DNA of 64,000 nucleotides from DASXHY01 sp035552155 (GTDB taxonomy: Bacteria; Verrucomicrobiota; Verrucomicrobiia; Limisphaerales; DASXHY01), in contig DASZLX010000046.1 of NCBI GenBank assembly GCA_035552155.1, positions 62,001 through 126,000 on the forward strand. The letters are read 5' to 3'. The translations under genes and the position numbers were made by a program. Positions 51,675 to 59,825 of this stretch are shown in pieces. Within the stretch, counting starts at the first letter, position 1, and every line of letters begins with the position of its first letter. The notes under the pieces are model-generated. The model had not been told where the DNA came from. It saw nothing but the letters and a program-made list of their open reading frames with translations, and made no database searches.

Positions 51675-52112
51675 TTACGCGGCCGCTTCGGAAACCAGCA
51701 GTGGATGTTGCACCGAGTAATCGGTGGCATTGGCAATCACGACTTGTTTGCCGACCCCGGTATGGCGATTGATGACAATCGGACCTTTCAAATTCAGGGT
51801 GGCCTGGCCTTGCTTGTGGACGGTGACGATATTCAGCAGCATCGCATCCTGGGCGTCGCTGAGTCCGAGAAATTCCACGTCGGCCTGCGGGATGTCCGGG
51901 CTGTAATCGGGAACGATCAGAAAAGGATTAAGGACGACGAACGCGAGCGAAGTGTCACCCTTGACTTGCAACCACCCAAACGGCTCCTCCGCGGGATTGG
52001 CGATGAGCAGGTAATCCTTCATGCGTTCGAACCCCAAAAGACCCATCGGTAGCCGCAGGTCGCTGGCCGCAACGCTCGCCACCGGTTCAACTTCAATACA
52101 ATTGCATTTCAT
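51675..52112 (-). CDS. fliW: Flagellar assembly factor FliW
   Basis: A 145-residue FliW: LRLPMGLLGFERMKDYLLI, FGWLQVKGDTSLAFVVLNPFLIVPDY, LNIVTVHKQGQATLNLKGPIVINRHTGVGKQVV. FliW binds CsrA allosterically and flagellin competitively, so flagellin mRNA is translated when flagellin is exported. The gene heads a fliW-csrA-mini-flagellin run. A sigma-54 promoter match ends close to its start codon (52127-52142), with a predicted leader of only about four bases. The start is as given, because the first 20 residues agree in length with the family. Confidence 0.94.
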   Translation of the reverse strand: MKCNCIEVEPVASVAASDLRLPMGLLGFERMKDYLLIANPAEEPFGWLQVKGDTSLAFVVLNPFLIVPDYSPDIPQADVEFLGLSDAQDAMLLNIVTVHKQGQATLNLKGPIVINRHTGVGKQVVIANATDYSVQHPLLVSEAAA

Positions 52113-52126
52113 GCCGGGTGCTGTTT

Positions 52127-52142
52127 AGCAACGGATATGCCA
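52127..52142 (-). promoter_or_regulatory. Sigma-54 promoter before fliW
   Basis: Minus strand TGGCATATCCGTTGCT: GG and GC 12 bases apart with the exact -12 box TTGCT. The predicted start is near 52116, four bases before the ATG. The block AAAAAGA...GTGGCA...GCTAAACA is shared with the flgF site at 62351-62367. Confidence 0.65.
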
Positions 52143-52379
52143 CACCCGGTTCTTTTTGCCGCACCCGCCAAAAACCGCGTAAAATCAGGCAATTTTGTAA
52201 CTCGGTCGAAAAATTCATTTTTTAACCCTTTGTTGAAACCCCGGCAAAATTGGCAGCCCGTAGGAGAAATTTGCCTTGTTAGTCCTTGTAGCCGCCGACG
52301 TAAGGAGGCGGACTTTCCTCGGGATCGAATAGGAGTTCGGTCGGTGGACTGCCTTTTCCACGCGGACCCTTAGTGATAT
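52143..52379. other. Repeat-bearing gap upstream of the fliW promoter
   Basis: There is no gene. 52258-52268 (CCGTAGGAGAAA-like) resembles the repeat inside the SIS gene. 52288-52313 is a GTAGCCGCCGACGTAAGGAG element with the pairing arms GCCGCC/GGCGG. Confidence 0.55.
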
Positions 52380-54371
52380 TTAGCTAACGGTGCCATTCAG
52401 CTTTTGAAGAAGAGCTCGAGCAGTGGGGATGTTTGGGGCATCCTGTGGTCCGGCATATTTCAGGAACTTAGAGAAACATTCAATTGCTTTTGAGGAATTG
52501 CCTGCATTTTGTTCTGCCACGCCTTTGCGATACCACAAATTGATGAAAGTCGGATCCAAAGCCAAAGCTCTGTCGAAGCAAGTGATGGCTTCTAGGTGTT
52601 GCTTTAAATAGAGATAGAGCATCCCTTTTTCTGCCCATGCGACCGAAAAGTTTGAGTCAATGTCGAGTGCTTTCTCAAAACATTCGATCGCCTCCTGAAA
52701 TTGTTGAATCCGAGAATGGGCTATGCCTTTACTCAACCAGGCGCGCGCATATCTCAGATCGAAAGCTAACGCTTGACCACAGCAATTCAGCGCTTCCGGA
52801 AAACGGTTAAGCCAGATTAGGGTATCAGCTTTATGAGCCCAGGAGGCAGGAGCTTTTGGCTGTAATTGCAGAACTCGTTCGCAACACGCCAGTGCCTCAT
52901 CAAATTTGCCCAGAACCATAAGGCATTGGTATTTTCCGAGCCAGGCTTCGAAATGATTGGGCGCGCGTTGAACGGCTTGTTCGAACAAAGGCAATGCCTG
53001 CTGTTGTCGCCCAAGCTTGTCTAACATAATTGCTTTCAAAAAAAGGGGCGAAATGTGGCCGGGGTTTTTCTGCAGTAATTCATCGCAAGCTTGGAGCGCG
53101 TCACTGGCGTGACCGAGTTCAAAAAAACAGCGTGTTCTGAATACCTCCAACTTTAGATCCCGCCTAATTTGCAAGGCTTGGTCCGCTACGGCAAGTGCTT
53201 CATCGAGGCGTCCAATGTGGGCCAGAGAAACGGCTCGCTGATGAAGTGAAGCGAATGTTTCTTCGGTCTCTTGCGGAACTTCCACTGATTTCCCCGCCTC
53301 GCGCCATAGAAGCGTTTCGAGATTCTTGCGCAATTCTATGAAGGTCTGGTATCTATCTGAGGGAGCTTTTGCCAGACATTTGGCGATTATCGGTTGCATC
53401 GGTCCTGCTACAGGCGGCGCCAGACTCGTCATCTGCGCTTCATAAATCGCTCGCATGTAATGCGAGATGTCCCCAGTTTGATCGTGATAAAACGGAGGAA
53501 GTGAGCTTTGTGCAGCCATTTGCCATAATACCAATCCAAAACTGTATATGTCGCTACGCAGGTCTCCACTCTCGCCTCGATAAATTTCCGGGGCAATATA
53601 ACCAGGTGTGCCACATATGTTCTTATTTTCAGCATTAATTAAGCTGAGGCTGAATTGTCGGCCATGTGAAATAGAACTGCTTGCATTTTCTACGTCATTT
53701 TTTAAGGGAGTATGCTCAGCAACAAGAGCGAGGCCGAAGTCAGAAATCTTAATAGATTTATTTTCACTGATGAGAATATTCTGCGGTTTAACGTCTCGGT
53801 GGCAATGAATTCCATGCTGGTTTGCATGTTCCATACCAAGACAGAACTGAATGCTCCATTGCAATTGCTGCTCTAAATCGATTGGTTGGTGATTCCTCCC
53901 ATTCAAATAGTGAGCCAAGCTTACTCTGCGTTCTTTATCAGGGGCCAAATAATCCATTTTAACGAAGAGTCGGTTTGAAATTTCATGAACCGAGCGAGCG
54001 GTCAAAATGAACGGGTGGTCACCAATATTTAGCCACCGATTGGCTTCTTCTTTGAACGACTTGCGAGCTTGTGCATTAGCTAGCAGTTCGTCACGGAAAG
54101 TCTTCAGTGCGCAAACATCCCTTGTTTCAAAGTCGTAAACGAGCAGGACGATTCCAAATCCACCCTGACCCAAAATGCCATAGACGTGAAAGCGAACACC
54201 AAGACTATCCCCTTTCTCGAAGAGTGGATTTGAACGCGGGGATGATTGTGCCGAACGAATCGGTGGAAGCTTTGCCGGAGGATTACGATGTAACAAATCC
54301 CCTTGTACGTGAACTTTTCTTTCACGATGAGTTTTTTTAACCCCGAACAATTCTCTCATTTTATCGAACAT
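52380..54371 (-). CDS. Hanks-type Ser/Thr protein kinase with C-terminal TPR repeats
   Basis: A soluble 663-residue protein. The kinase domain (about 55-340) has the Gly loop GILGQGGFGIV, Lys in CALKTFRDE, catalytic HRDVKPQNILI, the DFG motif ISDFGLAL, and GTPGYIAPEIYRG (P+1 loop and APE). At least seven TPR units follow (about 390-655; AYW-type helices such as SVAWAEKGMLYLYLKQHLEAITCF). No membrane helix is seen, so it is cytosolic. The gene is noticeably more AT-rich than its neighbours and splits the flagellar gene row (flgL upstream, fliW downstream), so it looks inserted. Whether it phosphorylates a flagellar protein is unknown. Confidence 0.92.
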   Translation of the reverse strand: MFDKMRELFGVKKTHRERKVHVQGDLLHRNPPAKLPPIRSAQSSPRSNPLFEKGDSLGVRFHVYGILGQGGFGIVLLVYDFETRDVCALKTFRDELLANAQARKSFKEEANRWLNIGDHPFILTARSVHEISNRLFVKMDYLAPDKERRVSLAHYLNGRNHQPIDLEQQLQWSIQFCLGMEHANQHGIHCHRDVKPQNILISENKSIKISDFGLALVAEHTPLKNDVENASSSISHGRQFSLSLINAENKNICGTPGYIAPEIYRGESGDLRSDIYSFGLVLWQMAAQSSLPPFYHDQTGDISHYMRAIYEAQMTSLAPPVAGPMQPIIAKCLAKAPSDRYQTFIELRKNLETLLWREAGKSVEVPQETEETFASLHQRAVSLAHIGRLDEALAVADQALQIRRDLKLEVFRTRCFFELGHASDALQACDELLQKNPGHISPLFLKAIMLDKLGRQQQALPLFEQAVQRAPNHFEAWLGKYQCLMVLGKFDEALACCERVLQLQPKAPASWAHKADTLIWLNRFPEALNCCGQALAFDLRYARAWLSKGIAHSRIQQFQEAIECFEKALDIDSNFSVAWAEKGMLYLYLKQHLEAITCFDRALALDPTFINLWYRKGVAEQNAGNSSKAIECFSKFLKYAGPQDAPNIPTARALLQKLNGTVS

Positions 54372-54540
54372 ATCTTAGCATTTGGAACCCCGATACACGT
54401 CGATTAGCGGCCGTCTATTGCTGTGTCTTATCCTAGTAATGGTAGGGCCTTTGACAATACCTGAGTTAGTTGACACTACTTGTTTCTGCCGCAAATCGTT
54501 CTTTGAAACCAAAAAGGGAAGTGTAGCGAAGTTCACGGGC

Positions 54541-54592
54541 TGATCTCCCTCCCATTAGACGGAAAAGAGGGCCGAGATTAGGGCTCAAACCG
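54541..54592 (+). repeat. Decayed CTCTCC-type element, copy 3
   Basis: GATCTCCCTCCCATTAGACG then GAAAAGAGGGCCGAGATTAG. It keeps the GAGGGCC-GAG-T-AGGGCTC tail of copy 1 but the stem is mismatched. It lies 30 bases beyond the flgL-side gap, upstream of the kinase gene. Confidence 0.55.
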
Positions 54593-54601
54593 CAGACGCC
54601 T

Positions 54602-55543
54602 TTACGGCAAATAAGAAAGCAATGAAGTCTGCAGTTGCAGGATGGTCGAGCTGCTTTGCAGTGCAATTTGGTAGGCGTTTTGCGCCTGGGTCAACTTTGT
54701 CAATGTGGTCGTCAAATCCGCTCCGGCCACCGTGTTGAGCGAACTCGCCAATCCCGTCTGCTGGCTGCTGACCGCCGAGGCCGCCACCTCCAGCCGCGAC
54801 TGCGCCGAGCCGTTGCTGCTGACCTGGTAAAGAATATTGTCATCGTCCTTGCTCAACGCCGGCTGGTCCACCGTGTTGATGGCGCTGGTGTTGCCGGAGA
54901 GCAAATGGTTCTGCAGCGAAATCATGTGGCCGAACAAATCCGCGCCATAACGGCTGTCGGTGACGAGCCCGCGTGCGCCCGAACCAGAATTATTTTCACC
55001 CGGCACATCCACGCTGATCGTGCTGTTCTCTCCGACTTCATTTTCCGTCACGCTGGTGTTTCCCTGGTAAGTCACGCCCGTGACATTGCCATTCGCGTCG
55101 GTGGCCGCCACGAATGGCGGCTGGCCCGAAGCAGTCCCGCCGAAAAGATACTGGTCGCCATCCTTGCCATTCAACACCTGTACCGCCTGCTGGATAAGTT
55201 GCGTGGTTTCCGAAGCATTGGCCTGCAATTGTTCGGGAGACGAAAGGCTGTCGGCTTGGGTCGCCAGGTCATTGACCCGGTCCGTGATGGTCTTCAATTG
55301 CTGCAACGCGCTGCCCACCAGCGCCGAGCGATTTTGCAGCGTCGAAATGTTTTGCGAGTATTGCCCTGCCGCGCTGTTTTGCGCCTGCAAACCAAGCGCC
55401 TGCGCCATGCCCGCGGGATCATCCTCCGGCGCCTGGATGCTCTGCCCGGTGGTGGCCTGGTTCTGGAGCCGAAGTTGCCGCGCGGCGAGCAGATTGATCT
55501 GGCCCGTCATCGATTGAGTATAGGAAGTTCCGGCGACACGCAT
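54602..55543 (-). CDS. flgL: Flagellar hook-filament junction protein FlgL
   Basis: A 313-residue flagellin-like junction protein. The N-terminal helix (MRVAGTSYTQSMTGQINLLAARQLRLQNQATTGQSI, then PEDDPAGMAQALGLQAQ) and C-terminal helix (TTTLTKLTQAQNAYQIALQSSSTILQLQTSLLSYL) are the export and polymerisation ends. The middle has YLFGGTASGQPPF, typical of FlgL. It acts between FlgK and the filament. It follows flgK by 28 bases. Confidence 0.95.
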   Translation of the reverse strand: MRVAGTSYTQSMTGQINLLAARQLRLQNQATTGQSIQAPEDDPAGMAQALGLQAQNSAAGQYSQNISTLQNRSALVGSALQQLKTITDRVNDLATQADSLSSPEQLQANASETTQLIQQAVQVLNGKDGDQYLFGGTASGQPPFVAATDANGNVTGVTYQGNTSVTENEVGENSTISVDVPGENNSGSGARGLVTDSRYGADLFGHMISLQNHLLSGNTSAINTVDQPALSKDDDNILYQVSSNGSAQSRLEVAASAVSSQQTGLASSLNTVAGADLTTTLTKLTQAQNAYQIALQSSSTILQLQTSLLSYLP

Positions 55544-55571
55544 AAAATTGATATTAAAGGTTCAGGTCAAA

Positions 55572-56972
55572 TCAGGTTTTCAAACTCATTACCGTTTGCA
55601 GCATCTGGTCCACCGTCGTGATGATTTTGGACGAAGCCGTGTAGGCCTGCTGAAAGGTAATCAAATTCGCCACTTCTTCCTCGATGGAAACACCGCTCAC
55701 GGAATCGCGCTGGTTCTGCAACATCCCGGTCACCGAACTGGCGTTGTCCGCCTGCGCGTTCGCGTTCGAAAGCGCGAATCCGAACGTTCCCACCTGCGAC
55801 GCAAACGCGCCGCTGAAAGTCTGGTTGCCCAATCCCGAGAGGGATTGCTGGCCCAATTGCGCTAATTGCAGCGCTACCGAATTGTCGCCGCTCGCGCCCG
55901 CGGCCCCGGCGGCTTGCACCAGCGACGGGTCCGTTTGCAAAGCGGAATTCACGCCAATCGTCCCGGCGTCGGTGCCCGTGAAAAGCGGCTGGCCGGTGCC
56001 GCCGTTCAAATCATAACCCGCACTGTAAACGCCGTTCACCTGCGTGATGAGCGAGGACGCGATCGTATCCAGCCCGCTGCGCAACGTCTGCAAAGCGCCG
56101 TCGCGCGCGTCAATCGTGCCTTGAATCGCGCCTCCGGTCAGCGTCAGGGGAGTGCCGCCGGTCGCCGTGCGCACGAGCAATTGCCCGCTGCCCGGATCGT
56201 ACGCCTGCAGCGTGTCGAGCGTCTGGCCTCCGGAAACCAATTGCGCGCCGCCGACGCTCACATCCACGGTGCCATTGGTATTCGTGGTGGTCTGGATGTT
56301 GACCAGGTTCGAGAGATTTTCCAGGTCCTGCTCGCGCGTGTCGTTTAAATCATTCGCGTTGCCGCCGGCCGCCGTCGCTTTCGCAATCTGGCCGTTGAGC
56401 GCCGCGATTTGCGACAGCAACTGGTTCGCTGCCGTCACGTTATTGCTCACCGAAGTGTTGAGGCTGCTGTTCAGCGTGCTAAATTGCTGCGAAGCCTGGT
56501 TCAAACCCGAGGCCAGTGTCTCCGCCTGGTTGACGAGATCTTCCCGTTGCGGAATGGACGTCGGATCGGTCGCGACACTCTGAAACGAGTTGAACAAATT
56601 ATTCAATTGGTCGGACAATCCTGAAGTGCTCGAACCGCTCGTGCTGTTGATGTTCAGAAATTCACCCAGTTGCGTCTGCGCGTTTTCCAACGAGCTCTGT
56701 TGCGAATTCCAATAGCCGCTCACGCTCGATTCATCGCGCATCTCGCCGTCCAGCATCGCGTCGCGGATTTGCTGAATGGAAGTGACCTGCACGCCGGTGC
56801 CCTGCATTCCGAGCCCCGTCGGTGTCGGCAGGCTCGTGGAAAGCATGACCCGTTGCCGCGAGTAAGCCGCGTTGCTCGAGTTCGCGAGGTTCTGGCCCGT
56901 GACTTCCACCCCAAGCTGGTTGGCCTGGAGGGCGCGCGCGCCGAGTTGCAAGGTATTGAATAGTCCCAGCAT
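55572..56972 (-). CDS. flgK: Flagellar hook-associated protein FlgK
   Basis: A 466-residue protein from ATG 56972, chosen because it gives the classic start MLGLFNTLQLGARALQANQLGVEVTGQNLANSSN. The longer frame back to 57341 runs antisense-like through flgN and is unlikely. The end has the usual C-terminal helix VSGVSIEEEVANLITFQQAYTASSKIITTVDQMLQTVM. FlgK joins hook and FlgL. The start is two bases before the flgN stop region, so the genes are tightly packed. The length is at the short end of the family because the central domain is reduced. Confidence 0.95.
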   Translation of the reverse strand: MLGLFNTLQLGARALQANQLGVEVTGQNLANSSNAAYSRQRVMLSTSLPTPTGLGMQGTGVQVTSIQQIRDAMLDGEMRDESSVSGYWNSQQSSLENAQTQLGEFLNINSTSGSSTSGLSDQLNNLFNSFQSVATDPTSIPQREDLVNQAETLASGLNQASQQFSTLNSSLNTSVSNNVTAANQLLSQIAALNGQIAKATAAGGNANDLNDTREQDLENLSNLVNIQTTTNTNGTVDVSVGGAQLVSGGQTLDTLQAYDPGSGQLLVRTATGGTPLTLTGGAIQGTIDARDGALQTLRSGLDTIASSLITQVNGVYSAGYDLNGGTGQPLFTGTDAGTIGVNSALQTDPSLVQAAGAAGASGDNSVALQLAQLGQQSLSGLGNQTFSGAFASQVGTFGFALSNANAQADNASSVTGMLQNQRDSVSGVSIEEEVANLITFQQAYTASSKIITTVDQMLQTVMSLKT

Positions 56973-56974
56973 AA

Positions 56975-57469
56975 TCAGCCGATGGCGTCGTAAACGGTTC
57001 GTTGGGGCAGGGCGGTGGCCAGCAATTGGCCCGCCTGGTCGTAGGTCGTCGGGTTTCCTGGAAATAACGAGCCCAGAAAACGCTGCATCAAATCGACAAT
57101 CCGCGTCAGCAGCAAATGATTTTGCCGCGCGCGTTGTTGAATGCGGGCCAGCAGTTGGTTGTTTTCCTGCACCAACGCCTTCACCAGCGGTTGAAACGGC
57201 CCCGGCAGCCTCGGAATCACCTCGTTGAAGTTCGCGTCGGCATCCAGGTTCAATTGGCGCGCGACCTCGCGCTGGCGCTGCTCGCGTTCGCAGCGCGCGG
57301 CGGCGATGGCCTCGGCCTGCACGTTGACGCCCGCCACGCATTGCAGCAAATCCTGCGTCTGCCGATGCGTGACCATCTGCTGCTGCTGTTCGAGCAGCGC
57401 GAGCATCTCGCCGTATTCCTTCAATTCTTCGCGCAATGCTTCAATTAAGTTTTGTAAAAGTTCGTTCAT
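56975..57469 (-). CDS. flgN: FlgN-like flagellar export chaperone
   Basis: A 164-residue helical coiled-coil protein (LLQNLIEALREELKEYGEMLALLEQQQQMVTHRQTQDLLQ...). Its position directly upstream of flgK and its profile match FlgN, the chaperone for FlgK and FlgL. The fold prediction is helical throughout, with Gln-rich stretches. FlgN sequences diverge widely, so the assignment leans on context. Confidence 0.82.
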   Translation of the reverse strand: MNELLQNLIEALREELKEYGEMLALLEQQQQMVTHRQTQDLLQCVAGVNVQAEAIAAARCEREQRQREVARQLNLDADANFNEVIPRLPGPFQPLVKALVQENNQLLARIQQRARQNHLLLTRIVDLMQRFLGSLFPGNPTTYDQAGQLLATALPQRTVYDAIG

Positions 57470-57473
57470 GAGA

Positions 57474-57884
57474 TTATTTCAAAATAGCTTTGTGCGCATC
57501 GGATGTGGCGCTGTGCGTTCCGACCTTCTGACCCTGTGTATCGTTTGTCGAAACCTCTTTATCCCCCTTCGATGCGACTTCCGGCCGATTGAGCTGTTGC
57601 TCAAATACCTTCGCCAGCCCAAACGTGCCCGACTTCGAAATGCTGTCCGCCAACTGCGTCGTGATCATGTCGTGATAAATGCCCGACGCGGTCGAATCTT
57701 CCGAATATTTCGATTTGATGACTGTCTTCTGCGAGCTTTCCAAAATCTGCTTCAGCAAAATCGATTCGAATTGCCGGCTGGCCTCGGAAATCTTTTGCCG
57801 CTCCGTCAAATCCGGATTGTTCGCCAGGCGATCGGGCGCAATGTCCGAGGCGACCACGTGGGGTTTGAGCGCGTGAATGTTCAT
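57474..57884 (-). CDS. flgJ: Rod-binding protein (FlgJ N-terminal type)
   Basis: A 136-residue protein with the rod-binding core SEASRQFESILLKQILESSQKTV, YHDMITTQLADSISKSGTFGLAKVFEQQL. The muramidase domain found in gamma-proteobacterial FlgJ is absent; the C-terminal 35 residues are a flexible tail. It overlaps flgI by ATGA. It probably caps the growing rod. The rod peptidoglycan hydrolase must be encoded elsewhere. Confidence 0.88.
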   Translation of the reverse strand: MNIHALKPHVVASDIAPDRLANNPDLTERQKISEASRQFESILLKQILESSQKTVIKSKYSEDSTASGIYHDMITTQLADSISKSGTFGLAKVFEQQLNRPEVASKGDKEVSTNDTQGQKVGTHSATSDAHKAILK

Positions 57885-59161
57885 CGGAGGATTAAATCGG
57901 CCTGCAACGCTCCGGCCTGTTTCATCGCTTCAAAAATCGCCATCATGTCTCGTGGCGTCGCGCCCAGTGCGTTTAAGGACGAGGCCACCTTTTCCACCGT
58001 CGGCAATTCCGGCAACGCCACCAGCGCCGCCTTGTTCTCCGTCACCTCCGTCGTGGTGCGCGGACTGACCACCGTCGTGCCGCCCTTGCTGAACGGCCCG
58101 GGTTGCGAAACGTCCATTGTGGTGGCCACGTTGATCGTGATATTGCCCTGCGACACCGCGCAGGCGGAAATGCGAATGCTCGAGGTGGCTACGATGGTGC
58201 CCGTGCGCTCATTGATGATGATGCGCGCCGGCAGGTCGGGTGTCACCTGGAGATCTTCCAGGCGCGCGATGAAATCCACGGGAAAGGCGTCCGCTCCCGC
58301 CGGCATGCGCACCCGCACGGAACTGGAATCCAGCGCATGCGCCGAATTCGTAAAAGCCTCGTTGACTGCCGCCGCCAGCCGCGAAGCCGTGGTAAAACTC
58401 GGCTCCCGCAAAAGTAATTCAATTGTGTCGTCGTGAACAATCGTGGTCGGGATCTCGCGTTCCACAATCGCCCCGTTCACAATTTGCGCCGCCGTCGGAT
58501 GATTCTTCGTCACGCTGGCGCCGCTGCCGCCGACAACGAAGCCGCCGATGGAAAGTGGTCCCTGCGCCACCGCGTACACTTTGTTGTCCGCGCCGAGCAA
58601 GGGAGTTTGCAGCAGCACACCGCCCTGGAGCGATTTGGCATCGCCCATCGAGGCGACCTGCACATCCAGCCGGGAGCCGGATTTCACGAAAGCCGGAATA
58701 TCCGCCGTGACCATGACCACCGCCACGTTTTTTGCCGAGAGCGTGGTTGGAGGAACATTGATCCCGTAACGTTGGAGCAAATTCGCGACGGTCTGCTTGG
58801 TGTAAACCGGGTCTTTATCGCCGTCACCCGCCAGTCCCGCCACGAGGCCGTAGCCGACCAGCTGGTTGTCGCGCGCTCCGGAAACCATCACCAAATCCCG
58901 CACCTGCACCGCCGGGGCGGGGAAGGGGAACAACACCGCCAACAAAAGAATAAAAACCGCGAAAGCTGCACGGATTGGACGCGTCGCTCCGCGCGCGCCG
59001 CCAGCATTGCAAATCGTTCGTTCACGCCAGCGCCAAACGCTGGAACAACTTCCCCGTCTCCCATCCGATGGGAGAGAGCAGGGGTGAGGGCTCGGAAGAG
59101 CGAACGTCGCCTCACACGACCCGCGCAACTTCGGATTCATTTTTCGTGGCACAAGCGGCAT
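57881..59161 (-). CDS. flgI: Flagellar P-ring protein FlgI with a repeat-derived N-terminal extension
   Basis: FlgI forms the periplasmic P ring. The mature part is complete: VQVRDLVMVSGARDNQLVGYGLVAGLAGDGDKD, then VVMVTADIPAFVKSGSRLDVQVASMGDA, and the usual end GATPRDMMAIFEAMKQAGALQADLIL. The signal core AAFAVFILLLAVLFPFPAPA starts only about 65 residues after the first ATG (59161). The residues before it are encoded by two dispersed repeats (59034-59096 and 58974-59002). There is no ATG, GTG or TTG directly before the signal core, so the native start seems lost. The product is about 426 residues; ordinary FlgI is about 365. Confidence 0.9.
   Translation of the reverse strand: MPLVPRKMNPKLRGSCEATFALPSPHPCSLPSDGRRGSCSSVWRWRERTICNAGGARGATRPIRAAFAVFILLLAVLFPFPAPAVQVRDLVMVSGARDNQLVGYGLVAGLAGDGDKDPVYTKQTVANLLQRYGINVPPTTLSAKNVAVVMVTADIPAFVKSGSRLDVQVASMGDAKSLQGGVLLQTPLLGADNKVYAVAQGPLSIGGFVVGGSGASVTKNHPTAAQIVNGAIVEREIPTTIVHDDTIELLLREPSFTTASRLAAAVNEAFTNSAHALDSSSVRVRMPAGADAFPVDFIARLEDLQVTPDLPARIIINERTGTIVATSSIRISACAVSQGNITINVATTMDVSQPGPFSKGGTTVVSPRTTTEVTENKAALVALPELPTVEKVASSLNALGATPRDMMAIFEAMKQAGALQADLILR
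58974..59002 (-). repeat. GACGCGTCGCTCCGCGCGCGCC palindromic repeat, copy 3, within flgI
   Basis: A variant of the GGCGCG-TCACTCCGT-GCGCGCC family, read in frame in the flgI extension as GGARGATRPI. Confidence 0.7.
59034..59096 (-). repeat. CTCTCC-type palindromic element, copy 4, within flgI
   Basis: CTGGAACAACTTCCCCG, CTCCCATCCGATGGGAG and CAGGGGTGAGGGCTCGG match copy 1 (3338-3397). On the minus strand it is in frame with flgI and gives ALPSPHPCSLPSDGRRGSCS, which is not FlgI-like. Confidence 0.8.
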
Positions 59162-59163
59162 AA

Positions 59164-59778
59164 TCAAAAAGGTGTGAGCTTATCCCAGATGCGGGTAAAC
59201 CAGCCTTTGCGCTGGGTATCGGAAACCGTCCCTTTGCCGATGATCTGGATCGTCGCATCCGCGACGTTGTAGCTGAAAACAGTGTTGTCTGAGGCCACGT
59301 CATCCTGGCGGACGGTCCCGCGCAGAATAATCGTCTGGTGCTCGCCGCTGAACGCAGTCTCGCGCCGGCCTTCCACCACCAGGTTGCGATTCGGCAGCAC
59401 GTCCACGATGCGCACCGCCACTTTGGCTACGACCGTCTCGGAATTATTGATGCTCCCGCTGCCGTCATGCTTCGCGTCGGCGTTGTAGCTCATCGCCGGC
59501 AATTGCCCCTTCTTGGTGAGCAAACCGCTCGCCGTGGCGGGGTAAAGGAACGACGTGATCGCCGCGCTCAAACTCGATTGCTTCTCGGTCTTGGTCTCGT
59601 TGTTCTTGCTGGCCGTGCTCGTTTCGGAAACGACAATCGTGATGATGTCGCCGACTTGTGTCGCACGTTTGTCCGCGAACATCGGCCGCGATACTTCATC
59701 GTGCCAGAGCGATTGCGAGAAAGCCGCCGCCGGCAACGCCAGCGCCGCGGCGATTTGCAAAATAAATTTAATTTTCAT
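59164..59778 (-). CDS. flgH: Flagellar L-ring protein FlgH
   Basis: A 204-residue FlgH: LWHDEVSRPMFADKRATQVGDIITIVVSETSTASKNNET, MSYNADAKHDGSG, VRIVDVLPNRNLVVEGRRE, IILRGTVRQDDVASDNTV. The signal peptide (MKIKFILQIAAALALPAAAFS) has no lipobox Cys, and the protein has no Cys at all. FlgH is a lipoprotein in E. coli, so here the L ring must be held without a lipid anchor. It lies two bases upstream of the flgI start and after flgA. The family end WFTRIWDKLTPF is intact. Confidence 0.94.
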   Translation of the reverse strand: MKIKFILQIAAALALPAAAFSQSLWHDEVSRPMFADKRATQVGDIITIVVSETSTASKNNETKTEKQSSLSAAITSFLYPATASGLLTKKGQLPAMSYNADAKHDGSGSINNSETVVAKVAVRIVDVLPNRNLVVEGRRETAFSGEHQTIILRGTVRQDDVASDNTVFSYNVADATIQIIGKGTVSDTQRKGWFTRIWDKLTPF

Positions 59779-59790
59779 AAGTATTAAACC

Positions 59791-59819
59791 GTGGGAGCCA
59801 GCGTAAGGCGGCTCCGGCT
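59791..59819. repeat. Palindromic repeat upstream of flgH
   Basis: GTGGGAGCCAGCGTAAGGCG then GCTCCGGC. The arms GGAGCC and GGCTCC pair. It occupies the gap between flgA and flgH, 13 bases before the flgH start. Confidence 0.6.
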
Positions 59820-59825
59820 TTTGTT

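Noticed and set aside
55572..57341. Long version of FlgK starting upstream of 56972
   Set aside because: The extra N-terminal part is Arg/Ala-rich out-of-frame flgN sequence; the canonical FlgK start is MLGLFNTLQ at 56972.
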